DNA of 7,355 nt from Bordetella parapertussis (lineage in GTDB: Bacteria; Pseudomonadota; Gammaproteobacteria; Burkholderiales; Burkholderiaceae_D): the NCBI GenBank assembly GCA_945867725.1, contig CAMBJI010000096.1:1-7355 (forward strand), given 5' to 3'. The notes under the pieces are model-generated. The model made no database searches. It was not told the DNA's origin and saw only the letters and a program-made list of their open reading frames with translations. The translations under genes were made by a program, and so were the position numbers. Positions 1-5,478 of this stretch are shown here, piece by piece. Numbering within the stretch: position 1 is the stretch's first letter; each line of letters starts with the position of its first letter.

Positions 1-625
1 GTGAGCGTGTCTTGAAGTCGCGGTTCCACTGGCAAAAGCTGCCATACAGCTGATTGTATTTGGGCAGAATCACCGAAACATCCGTCAGAACCAACTCGCC
101 CTCGGGCGAGTGCACGCGCAAGACCAGAACTTCAAGATTTTTTACATAATCGATAAATCCAACGACTTCTTCGTCAGCGATATAGCATTTTTCGAAATGC
201 GCACCGCCCATCTCGAACATATCGTCAACCGTCAAATCCTTGCCCTTGATGACCTCTTCGGTGTACTTGAAGCCCCGGTCCTGCTTGTCGAACTCGCGGA
301 ATTTACGCGAGCGGCGCTCTTCGCACCAGAACTCGTCGGACGCAGTGTCCACCATTCCGTACTTGTCATTGATGGGCACGCCGTAGGGACTGTCCGGGGG
401 CAGCGCATAGACCACGAAGGGCCGTGGCGCCATGGCGAGCATCTCGTCGCTAATATCTATATAGGGGCAGAGTGCGTCCCAGCGAGTGGTGTAGTAGAGG
501 ATGTCCTCGTGGTAGCTCTCGACGCAGAGATTTCTGGCAGTCCAGCTCTGGTTACCGACACGCATCACCCGCGGCGACTGACGGGCTTTTTTGATTTCGC
601 CCAATCGGTATAGGGATCCGTTCAT
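1..625 (-). CDS. Partial protein of unknown function, C-terminal part weakly resembling GNAT-fold aminoacyl-tRNA-protein transferases
   Basis: An open frame of 208 codons reads leftward from ATG 625-623 to the window edge without a stop, so the 3' end is missing. The start is set by an ATGA overlap: this ATG shares bases with the TGA stop (624-622) of the upstream cysteine-cluster gene, which points to translational coupling in one operon. The visible part is soluble, with no signal peptide or membrane segment, and is rich in aromatic and acidic residues (W28, W49, W100, W200; runs of D/E). From about residue 150 it shows alternating beta-like segments (EEVVGFIDYV, LEVLVLRVH, GELVLTDVSV) and then LYGSFCQWNRDFKTRS. 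That ending recalls the 'Y.F.DPD...RSLG' region of Ate1/Bpt arginyl/leucyl-tRNA-protein transferases. The resemblance is from memory and weak; a generic GNAT acyltransferase or an unrelated family is equally possible. That the frame is coding is well supported by its length, the coupled start and the sensible composition. Confidence 0.75.
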   Translation of the reverse strand, partial: MNGSLYRLGEIKKARQSPRVMRVGNQSWTARNLCVESYHEDILYYTTRWDALCPYIDISDEMLAMAPRPFVVYALPPDSPYGVPINDKYGMVDTASDEFWCEERRSRKFREFDKQDRGFKYTEEVIKGKDLTVDDMFEMGGAHFEKCYIADEEVVGFIDYVKNLEVLVLRVHSPEGELVLTDVSVILPKYNQLYGSFCQWNRDFKTRS

Positions 626-1065
626 TCTGATGTGTCCTTATGTAAAGGTGCAATCGGAAGTCTTTTCAAATCAAAGTAATCCGAGTCGATCTCGAAGTTA
701 TTTTCCAAAAACTTGTGATCAGATTTTTCTAGTCTGACGATTTCTTTTTTACAGGAAGCTAGGTGCTTAGATGCCTCGCTCTTTGCATCTTTTAGTTGGC
801 GAACATACTCCGGCATTAAAGGGCAATCCTTATCATAGTGGACCGTCTTTGAGGCCGGATTATAAGCGAGTGGATAAAGCTTGCAACTAAAAGGTTTGGC
901 GTCACCGAGCACGCAGCCGGTCGGACCGAGATTGGGACAGTCGGTTTCAATACAGATGCTGCCGTACTTTTTCTTTTCTTTTTGCGTGAGCGTTATTTCG
1001 AGAGGCGGGTAGTCCGCCTCGACGAAACAGCATCGTCGGCATTCTGCGCAGTGGTCAAATGGCAT
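622..1065 (-). CDS. YkgJ-type CxxCxxCC cysteine-cluster protein
   Basis: A 147-residue soluble protein that opens with HCAECRRCC: C6, C9, C12 and C13 form the CxxCxxCC signature of the YkgJ (zinc/iron-chelate-binding domain) family. The rest of the family pattern follows: C38, the segment DCPNLGPTGCVLGD with C43 and C51, then PFSCKLYPL with C61 and DCP with C81. These cysteines probably bind a metal or Fe-S centre; the biochemical role of the family is poorly defined. The last 60 residues are charged, probably helical and not conserved in my reading. ATG 1065 is preceded by AGGA with six bases of spacing. The stop overlaps the start of the next gene (ATGA), so the two are probably co-translated. 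The gene is clearly more AT-rich than the rest: a hand count over 661-1020 gives about 45% G+C, against about 58% over 4501-4620 in the copper oxidase gene. That may mark transfer or simply a low-constraint tail. Confidence 0.9.
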   Translation of the reverse strand: MPFDHCAECRRCCFVEADYPPLEITLTQKEKKKYGSICIETDCPNLGPTGCVLGDAKPFSCKLYPLAYNPASKTVHYDKDCPLMPEYVRQLKDAKSEASKHLASCKKEIVRLEKSDHKFLENNFEIDSDYFDLKRLPIAPLHKDTSE

Positions 1066-1166
1066 GCGCGATCCTGAGGGAGTTACAAGCCAATGATGGC
1101 ATAGGCGACATCTGAAGCGCGAACCGAAGAAGACTTTGATGGCGGCTGCGCTTGTTTAAGTAATTA

Positions 1167-1194
1167 ATTATGGCCGTAAGATAACTCAATACAA
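1167..1194 (-). promoter_or_regulatory. Candidate sigma-70 promoter for the cysteine-cluster gene
   Basis: On the minus strand TTGTAT (1194-1189; 3/6 to TTGACA) is followed after 16 bases by CATAAT (1172-1167; 5/6 to TATAAT). Transcription would begin near 1160, leaving a leader of about 95 bases before ATG 1065. The -35 box is poor, so this is a suggestion only. A perfect TTGACA further upstream (near 1230, minus strand) has no good -10 at the right distance. Confidence 0.3.
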
Positions 1195-1235
1195 CCCGAA
1201 ATGTCACAAACTATTTTCATTTGTCAATCAAGTTC

Positions 1236-1250
1236 CGATCGCAGCGATCG
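1236..1250. repeat. Perfect inverted repeat CGATCGC-A-GCGATCG
   Basis: Seven-base arms are separated by a single base. It lies about 40 bases upstream of the candidate minus-strand promoter. With A's rather than T's after it on the plus strand, and T's before it on the minus strand, it does not look like an intrinsic terminator. It could be an operator or a short cruciform; one occurrence in the window does not establish a function. Confidence 0.4.
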
Positions 1251-1366
1251 AAAAAAATGGCTCGTAGGGGCCTTGCGAGGCAGATTCAGAAAGCTATTCG
1301 CATTGATTCGGAAGCGCGAGACAGAAGCGCAGCACCTTGATGACGCGTATTTTGCGCCGCAAAAAT

Positions 1367-1489
1367 TCAGGCTTCAGTATCTGATTTTTGCTGCGAGCGC
1401 TTACGCTGCTCTCTCTTTACATCCCATATCTGGTGCAATCCAAATAGCAGCACCAGCACAAATATGCCCAGCTCGATCCACATACCCAT
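1367..1489 (-). CDS. Single-pass membrane microprotein (40 residues), function unknown
   Basis: ATG 1489-1487 is preceded by AGGTGA (1499-1494) with four bases before the ATG, and the frame ends in TGA at 1369-1367. The peptide begins MGMWIELG, continues with a hydrophobic stretch IFVLVLLFGL (residues 9-18) and turns at residue 25 into a strongly basic, then mixed-charge tail (KREQRKRSQQKSDTEA). This is the layout of a small type-I-like inner-membrane protein with a cytoplasmic basic tail. It is shorter than usual gene-calling cut-offs. It lies downstream of pqqA on the same strand, behind the pqqA terminator, so it is either reached by read-through or has its own promoter; I saw no clear one. 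I do not recognise the family. Small subunits of membrane complexes (CydX- or CcoQ-like) have a similar shape, but nothing specific links it to them. Confidence 0.6.
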   Translation of the reverse strand: MGMWIELGIFVLVLLFGLHQIWDVKREQRKRSQQKSDTEA

Positions 1490-1633
1490 GACTTCACCTT
1501 TCTAAAAGCTTACAAAACACCCGGCTTTTTTTACACTGTCCGGCGGCTACAAATCTACACATTGGAGACCGACCCTCCGCATTCGAACCAGGAACGAGCG
1601 CCGACCAGATTCTGAGAATGCTGCAAAAAGAGC

Positions 1634-1658
1634 AAAAAAAATCGACCCGAAGGTCGAT
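1634..1658 (-). terminator. Intrinsic terminator downstream of pqqA
   Basis: Read on the minus strand, a 7-bp stem ATCGACC/GGTCGAT closed by the stable tetraloop TTCG (1658-1641) runs directly into eight T's (1641-1634). This is a textbook rho-independent terminator 37 bases after the pqqA stop codon. It should make most transcripts end after pqqA and leave only read-through for downstream genes. On the plus strand the stem is followed by the weaker ATTCTTTT. Confidence 0.85.
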
Positions 1659-1664
1659 TCTTTT

Positions 1665-1678
1665 GCAACCGAGGTTGC
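1665..1678 (-). repeat. Small hairpin between pqqA and its terminator
   Basis: GCAAC-CTCG-GTTGC on the minus strand forms a 5-bp stem with a four-base loop, six bases before the terminator stem. It would sit in the 3' untranslated region of a pqqA monocistronic RNA and could protect it from exonucleases. That role is inference. Confidence 0.45.
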
Positions 1679-1695
1679 GGTACAGGGTAACCGGA

Positions 1696-1770
1696 TTAAC
1701 GGTTAGCGATGTACATAGTGATTTCGAAGCCGAAACGCAGATCAGTCGCTGCTGGTGTAGTCCATGCCAT
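1696..1770 (-). CDS. pqqA: PqqA, precursor peptide of pyrroloquinoline quinone
   Basis: A 24-codon gene encodes MAWTTPAATDLRFGFEITMYIANR. It matches the PqqA consensus closely: an N-terminal MxWxxP, the DLR(F/L)GxE(I/V)TxY core and a C-terminal IANR. Glu16 and Tyr20 form the E-x3-Y pair that the radical SAM enzyme PqqE cross-links, with the chaperone PqqD, and that becomes the PQQ skeleton. ATG 1770-1768 is preceded by AGGAG (1781-1777) at six bases, an excellent ribosome binding site. The gene has its own terminator (1658-1634), fitting the excess of short pqqA transcripts reported for pqq operons in methylotrophs. pqqB, C, D and E do not follow within the 1.7 kb visible downstream, so this pqqA is either detached from the main pqq locus or an additional copy. 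PQQ is the cofactor of periplasmic alcohol and sugar dehydrogenases. Confidence 0.95.
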   Translation of the reverse strand: MAWTTPAATDLRFGFEITMYIANR

Positions 1771-1942
1771 GATTATCTCCTAGTGGTGTTACGGGGGGTT
1801 ATCAACTCGCTTTACCTGAGCCTTCACAAGACTGCAGGCAGTGGGAGGATAATGCCCCCACGACCGGGATTAAGCCATGAACGAATCCCGTAATTTGGGC
1901 TCATGATTTTCATTAGACGGGTAGCTGCCATGAGGGCGCGCA
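1771..1942. promoter_or_regulatory. Divergent control region between pqqA and the FAD dehydrogenase gene
   Basis: This 172-base region must carry the promoters of both pqqA (leftward) and the dehydrogenase operon (rightward). The best rightward candidate is TTCACA (1823-1828) and GATAAT (1848-1853), each 5/6 to consensus but 19 bases apart. For pqqA I see no convincing -35/-10 pair, so it may need an activator or another sigma factor. The inverted repeat at 1865-1890 and a shorter GTGGG...CCCAC pair (1841-1861) are candidate operators. Two tiny frames (1877-1906 and 1930-1953) have no ribosome binding site. Confidence 0.5.
1865..1890. promoter_or_regulatory. Inverted repeat CGGGATT-N12-AATCCCG, possible operator
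   Basis: Perfect 7-bp arms are separated by 12 bases, so the half-site centres are 19 bases apart, about two helical turns. It lies between the candidate rightward promoter and ATG 1943. The dimension suits a dimeric regulator, but no regulator gene is visible nearby and the site is single. Confidence 0.35.
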
Positions 1943-3202
1943 ATGATAAATAAATTGAAACCTTCTACAGACCCCAACGTCATCGTGCTGGGTGCAGGTA
2001 TCGTCGGCATCACACTGGCGCTGCAATTGCAGCTGCGTGGACGTCGGGTCTTGTTGATTGACCGACAGCCTCCCGGTACCGCCACCAGTTTCGGCAATGC
2101 TGGTCTGATCGAGCGCTCCTCTGTATTTCCGTATGCATTCCCGCGCGACTGGCGCACCCTCATCGATTACGCGCTGCAGCGCAAAGCCGCTGCGCATTAT
2201 CACGTGCGAGCACTGCCCTCACTGCTTTCGTGGATGGTGCGCTACTGGCAGCACTCCTCACCACGACGCTACCCATCCGCCACCGCCGGCGCACTGCCAC
2301 TGATCGAGCATAGCTGGCGTGAACACGAACCGCTGATCGAAGCAGCAGGGGCACGTGGGCTCGTCAATGAGCATGGCTGGATCAAGTTGTACCGAACTGC
2401 CGACACCGAAGCGGCAAGCCGATTGATGGCGCATCAAAGTCTGGCCTACGGCCTACAGGTGCGGAAATTGTCCCTGAGCGAACTGCTTGCGCTGGAGCCC
2501 GGCATTGGCGATGGCGTGCGAGGTGGCGTGCATTATCCCGATTCACGACAGATCAGTGATCCGCACGCGCTCTCGCTTGGGTATCTCGCGCTATTTCAGG
2601 AACGCGGCGGCGAATTTCGCATGGGCGATGCACGCAGCCTGCACCGCGCTGCTGATGCATGGCAGATCGATACCCCTCAGGGTTCCGCACAATCACGCGA
2701 TGTCGTCGTGACCCTTGGACCTTGGGGTGAAGATTTCGCGCGTCAACTGGGCTACAAGCTGCCACTGGGCAGAAAGCGCGGGTATCACAAACACTATGCG
2801 AGCCTAGGCGCTTCATTGCGACACACCTTGGTTGATGTCGACCACGGCTACGCGCTGGCACCGATGGCACGCGGCATACGCTTGACCACCGGTGCCGAAT
2901 TTGCAAAACGTGACGCACCACCGACACCCGTGCAACTACAAACACTGGAGCCCATCGCACGCCGTTTGTATCCGCTGGGTGAAACGCTTGATGAAACGCC
3001 TTGGCTAGGCTCGCGCCCCTGCACACCCGACATGCTGCCCCTGCTCGGCCCCGCACCACGACATGCGGGCGTGTGGTTCAGCTTCGGGCATGCACACCAT
3101 GGGCTGACTCAAGCGGCGTCGAGTGGCCGATTGATGGCGGAGATGATTTGCGGGTTACCGACGTATACGGATCCGATGCCCTACCGAATAGACAGGTTTT
3201 AA
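1943..3202 (+). CDS. DadA-like FAD-dependent amino-acid dehydrogenase/oxidase (DAO superfamily)
   Basis: The 419-residue length is typical for DadA-type flavoproteins. The N-terminus has the FAD-binding Rossmann motif VIVLGAGIVG (GxGxxG at 17-22) with the ribose-binding acidic residue D40 after the second strand, followed by TSFGNAGLI (48-56), the usual DadA-type second motif. The C-terminus carries SRPCTPDMLPLLGP and then GHAHHGLTQAASSGRLMAEMI, the family's second FAD contact region. Members oxidatively deaminate D-amino acids or related amines to oxo-acids, passing electrons to quinones or oxygen. The precise substrate cannot be read from the sequence; annotation as D-amino acid dehydrogenase would be by homology only. 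ATG 1943 is chosen because GAGGG (1932-1936) lies six bases upstream. The gene ends 17 bases before the VOC gene, so the two form an operon. No signal peptide; probably cytoplasmic or peripherally membrane-bound. Confidence 0.9.
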   Translation: MINKLKPSTDPNVIVLGAGIVGITLALQLQLRGRRVLLIDRQPPGTATSFGNAGLIERSSVFPYAFPRDWRTLIDYALQRKAAAHYHVRALPSLLSWMVRYWQHSSPRRYPSATAGALPLIEHSWREHEPLIEAAGARGLVNEHGWIKLYRTADTEAASRLMAHQSLAYGLQVRKLSLSELLALEPGIGDGVRGGVHYPDSRQISDPHALSLGYLALFQERGGEFRMGDARSLHRAADAWQIDTPQGSAQSRDVVVTLGPWGEDFARQLGYKLPLGRKRGYHKHYASLGASLRHTLVDVDHGYALAPMARGIRLTTGAEFAKRDAPPTPVQLQTLEPIARRLYPLGETLDETPWLGSRPCTPDMLPLLGPAPRHAGVWFSFGHAHHGLTQAASSGRLMAEMICGLPTYTDPMPYRIDRF

Positions 3203-3219
3203 ATCAGGAAGGAAACGCC

Positions 3220-3603
3220 ATGGCAGTCACCGGAATGAATCATTTCACCATCGTCACAAACGCACTTGAAGAGACGGTGCAGTTTTATCAAGAATTATTG
3301 GGACTGAAAACGGGTTATCGCCCACCCATGTCGTTTCCGGGCGCCTGGATGTACTGTGATGATGAGCCCGTGCTGCACATCATTAACAAAGGTGTACTGC
3401 CCGTAGAAAAAACCGGCATCCTGGACCATATGGCTTTTTCTGCGACTGACTTGAACGGCACACTGGCCACGCTGAAATCCCGTGGTCTGGCTTACGACCT
3501 GCGACGCCAGCAAGAGACAGGCGTGTGGCAATTATTCTTTCATGATCCCAACGGCGCGCGCGTGGAGCTTGATTTTGCAGCGGATGAGGAACACGAAGCC
3601 TAG
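3220..3603 (+). CDS. Single-domain VOC (glyoxalase/dioxygenase-fold) protein
   Basis: 127 residues form one vicinal-oxygen-chelate domain with its two beta-alpha-beta3 halves: GMNHFTIVTN...TVQFYQELLGLKTG and DHMAFSATDLNGTLATLKSRGL...VWQLFFHDPNGARVELDF. Candidate metal ligands are H8, H70 and E116, with H53 also on an inward strand. This 2-His-1-Glu set fits an Fe/Mn/Ni/Zn-dependent enzyme, but dioxygenase, glyoxalase I and resistance-type members all share it. The phrase FHDPNGxxxEL is the usual C-terminal family signature. I choose ATG 3220 rather than an upstream in-frame start inside the dehydrogenase gene because AGGAAGGA (3207-3214) lies just before it and the domain begins there. Co-transcription with the amino-acid dehydrogenase suggests that it acts on, or detoxifies, the oxo-acid or a related product; this is inference. 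Confidence 0.88.
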   Translation: MAVTGMNHFTIVTNALEETVQFYQELLGLKTGYRPPMSFPGAWMYCDDEPVLHIINKGVLPVEKTGILDHMAFSATDLNGTLATLKSRGLAYDLRRQQETGVWQLFFHDPNGARVELDFAADEEHEA

Positions 3604-3665
3604 TCGCCTTTCGTTTTCCTCATTCCAACCGAGGTTGATTCAGCATTTCCTTCAACGACATCCGC

Positions 3666-4019
3666 TCAGGGACTCGTGTCGTTTTCAATCGCCACAACCA
3701 CCCATTTCCCCTGTACCTGCCCCAGCGAAAAGCGAATCTTGTCGCCCGCCTTGAGTTTGTCGATTGAAATAGTATCGGCAACCCGAAACGCCATCGTCAT
3801 GGCAGCCATTTCCAAATCAGGAATGGCCTCGTGCTTGATCGTCAGCTTGCGGTTCTCGGCATCAATGCGGCGCACTTCGCCTTTAATCATGCCGCTGGTC
3901 TGCGATGCATGCGACGTATGCGCCTCGTGCTCATGATGATTAGCCCAGACGGTGGGGCTAGTGCCGGTCACTGACAGGGCGATGGCAAGCGTGAGAACCT
4001 GTTTAACGAAATGATGCAT
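3666..4019 (-). CDS. Exported CusF-like copper-binding protein
   Basis: 117 residues. A Sec signal peptide MHHFVKQVLTLAIALSVTG...VWA is probably cut after A26. A His-rich linker follows (H28, H29, H31, H34, H37), then a CusF/copper-binding OB-fold domain from about residue 43 to the end. The Cu(I) site motif is KHEAIPDLEMAAMTMAF: H63, M74 and M76 correspond to H36, M47 and M49 of E. coli CusF. The position of CusF W44, whose ring packs on the copper, is M71 here, as in some CusF-like relatives. Its likely job is as a periplasmic Cu(I) carrier for the oxidase or an efflux pump. ATG 4019 has GGAG seven bases upstream. The gene is last in the copper operon, 34 bases after the oxidase stop, and ends 62 bases from the convergent VOC gene with no strong terminator between them. 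Confidence 0.9.
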   Translation of the reverse strand: MHHFVKQVLTLAIALSVTGTSPTVWANHHEHEAHTSHASQTSGMIKGEVRRIDAENRKLTIKHEAIPDLEMAAMTMAFRVADTISIDKLKAGDKIRFSLGQVQGKWVVVAIENDTSP

Positions 4020-4053
4020 TTGAATGCTCCTTGGAATCTGCGTTATAAAAAAT

Positions 4054-5466
4054 TCAATGGCCTTCGTGACCTGAAGGCTTTCGGCTGCGGGGCTTTGTCT
4101 CGACTGGCTCCGTGTTGGCCGGCTTCACCTGCGCGGGCATGGACTGACCACCAGCTTCGTTTTGACTGGAGGGCTCAGGCAATTCGCCCTTCCATTCGTA
4201 CGCAATGGTTCCGGGGGGATGCTTGTACCAACCCGGGTTACTGTAATCACCCGGCTTCTGTTCAGCGCGTACTTGCAGCACCGTGAACATGCCGCCCATT
4301 TCCACACTGCCGAACGGCCCGTCACCGGTCATCATGGGCAGGGTGTTCTCGGGAAGCGGCATCTCCATCTCGGCCATATCGCCCATGCCACGATCGCCCA
4401 TCACCATGTAGTCAGGCACCAGCTTGCTGATTTTTTCTGCGATGCCGCGATGATCGACGCCAATCATGGTGGGTACCTGATGGCCCATCGCGTTCATCGT
4501 GTGATGCGATTTGTGACAATGAAATGCCCAGTCGCCCGGCTCGGTCGCGTCGAATTCAATCGCACGCATCTGTCCCACGCCAATATCAACGGTCACTTCC
4601 GGCCATCGCGAGGCCAGTGGTGTCCAGCCACCATCCGTACCCGTCACCGTGAACTCATGTCCGTGCAAATGAACTGGGTGATTTGTCATGGTGAGATTGC
4701 CCACACGGATGCGAACCCTGTCGTTCTGCCGCACCCGCATTGCATCAATGCCGGGGAAGACGCGACTGTTGAAACCCCAGAGATTAAAGTCCAGCATGGT
4801 ATTCACCTGCGGGGTTGCGCTGCCGGGCTTAATGTCGAAGCTGTTGAGCAAGAAAACAAAATCACGATCGACACGCATGACATTGGGGTCTTTCGGATGC
4901 GTCACCCAAAAGCCCATCATGCCCATCGCCATTTGCACCATTTCATCCGAATGCGGGTGATACATGAACGTCCCGGCGCGTCTTGCTTCGAATTCGTACA
5001 CAAAGGTTTTACCCACCGGTATGCGTGGCTGCGTCAGGCAAGCCACACCATCCATGCCATTGGGCAGTCGCTGCCCGTGCCAATGCACGCTGGTTGCCTC
5101 GGGCAAGCGATTGGTCACGAAAATACGCACACGATCACCCTCCACCACTTCAATCGTCGGTTCCGGTGACTGACCGTTATAGCCCCACAGATTAGCCTTC
5201 ATGCCGGGCGCGAATTCACGCACCACGGGTTCGGCAACCAGATGGAATTCCTTAACGCCTTGATTCATGCGCCAAGGCAGCGACCAGCCATTGAGCGTGA
5301 CCACCGGATAAAACGGTCGGCCATCCTTGGGCAAAGGCGGCGGTGTGGTCTTGGCGTCTTTCATCACTGCGGCCTCGGGTAATGCGGCAGCACCTGCTCG
5401 GCTTACCAGTCCGGCACCCAGCGCCAGCACACCCGCATCACGAAAAAAATCTCTGCGTGTCGTCAT
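4054..5466 (-). CDS. Tat-exported three-domain multicopper oxidase (copper tolerance)
   Basis: 470 residues from ATG 5466, which has GGAG six bases upstream; the ATG two codons earlier abuts the GGAG and is less likely. TTRRDFFRD with the following hydrophobic stretch is a twin-arginine signal, expected for a folded copper enzyme. All four copper-binding blocks are present: HWHG (128-131), HPHSD (170-174), HPVHLHGH (263-270) and HCHKSHHTM (316-324). The trinuclear cluster would use H128, H130, H170, H172, H266, H268, H316 and H318, and the type-1 site H263, C317, H322 and axial M327. It should oxidise Cu(I) to less toxic Cu(II) in the periplasm. Unusually for a laccase-like enzyme, about 140 residues follow the last copper motif: a Met-rich stretch (354-393) and a segment with PGWYKHPPGT. 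I have seen this tail in oxidases encoded beside TolC-family genes. The start is 12 bases after the TolC-family stop, indicating one operon. Confidence 0.95.
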   Translation of the reverse strand: MTTRRDFFRDAGVLALGAGLVSRAGAAALPEAAVMKDAKTTPPPLPKDGRPFYPVVTLNGWSLPWRMNQGVKEFHLVAEPVVREFAPGMKANLWGYNGQSPEPTIEVVEGDRVRIFVTNRLPEATSVHWHGQRLPNGMDGVACLTQPRIPVGKTFVYEFEARRAGTFMYHPHSDEMVQMAMGMMGFWVTHPKDPNVMRVDRDFVFLLNSFDIKPGSATPQVNTMLDFNLWGFNSRVFPGIDAMRVRQNDRVRIRVGNLTMTNHPVHLHGHEFTVTGTDGGWTPLASRWPEVTVDIGVGQMRAIEFDATEPGDWAFHCHKSHHTMNAMGHQVPTMIGVDHRGIAEKISKLVPDYMVMGDRGMGDMAEMEMPLPENTLPMMTGDGPFGSVEMGGMFTVLQVRAEQKPGDYSNPGWYKHPPGTIAYEWKGELPEPSSQNEAGGQSMPAQVKPANTEPVETKPRSRKPSGHEGH

Positions 5467-5478
5467 GATCATCTCCTG

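Larger units (their letters stand above)
1066..1366. other. 301-base spacer without a credible gene
   Basis: Between the cysteine-cluster gene and the membrane microprotein I see no frame with both a start and a ribosome binding site. The plus-strand open frame beginning at 1201 has no Shine-Dalgarno sequence and no recognisable product. The spacer contains a perfect 7-bp inverted repeat (1236-1250), the palindrome TAATTAATTA (1161-1170) and a possible minus-strand promoter (1167-1194). It probably holds the 5' untranslated region of the downstream pair. Confidence 0.6.

Noticed and set aside
110..613. 167-codon open frame on the plus strand
   Set aside because: It is the antisense of the partial minus-strand gene 625-1, which has an ATGA-coupled start and protein-like composition; the plus-strand product has no recognisable features and no ribosome binding site.
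1201..1491. 96-codon plus-strand open frame in and beyond the spacer
   Set aside because: No Shine-Dalgarno sequence, no recognisable domain, and its right half overlaps the better-supported minus-strand microprotein gene.
1560..1620. tRNA-like T-loop sequence GGTTCGAAT on the minus strand
   Set aside because: The flanking bases do not form a 5-bp T-stem (G opposite G at the closing pair), and no acceptor or anticodon stem can be drawn, so it is neither a tRNA nor a clear tRNA remnant.
1618..1893. 91-codon plus-strand open frame over the pqqA region
   Set aside because: It is antisense to pqqA and runs through the terminator stem; pqqA itself is unmistakable.
1667..3638. The 12-mer CAACCGAGGTTG occurs twice (about 1666-1677 and 3627-3638)
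   Set aside because: A repeated 12-mer is expected by chance about once or twice in a window of this size. The flanks differ, and the second copy is too weak a hairpin with no T-run to call a terminator for the convergent genes.
4162..5169. 335-codon plus-strand open frame
   Set aside because: It is antisense to the multicopper oxidase gene, whose copper motifs are complete; the His-rich plus-strand product is a by-product of Met/His codons on the other strand.
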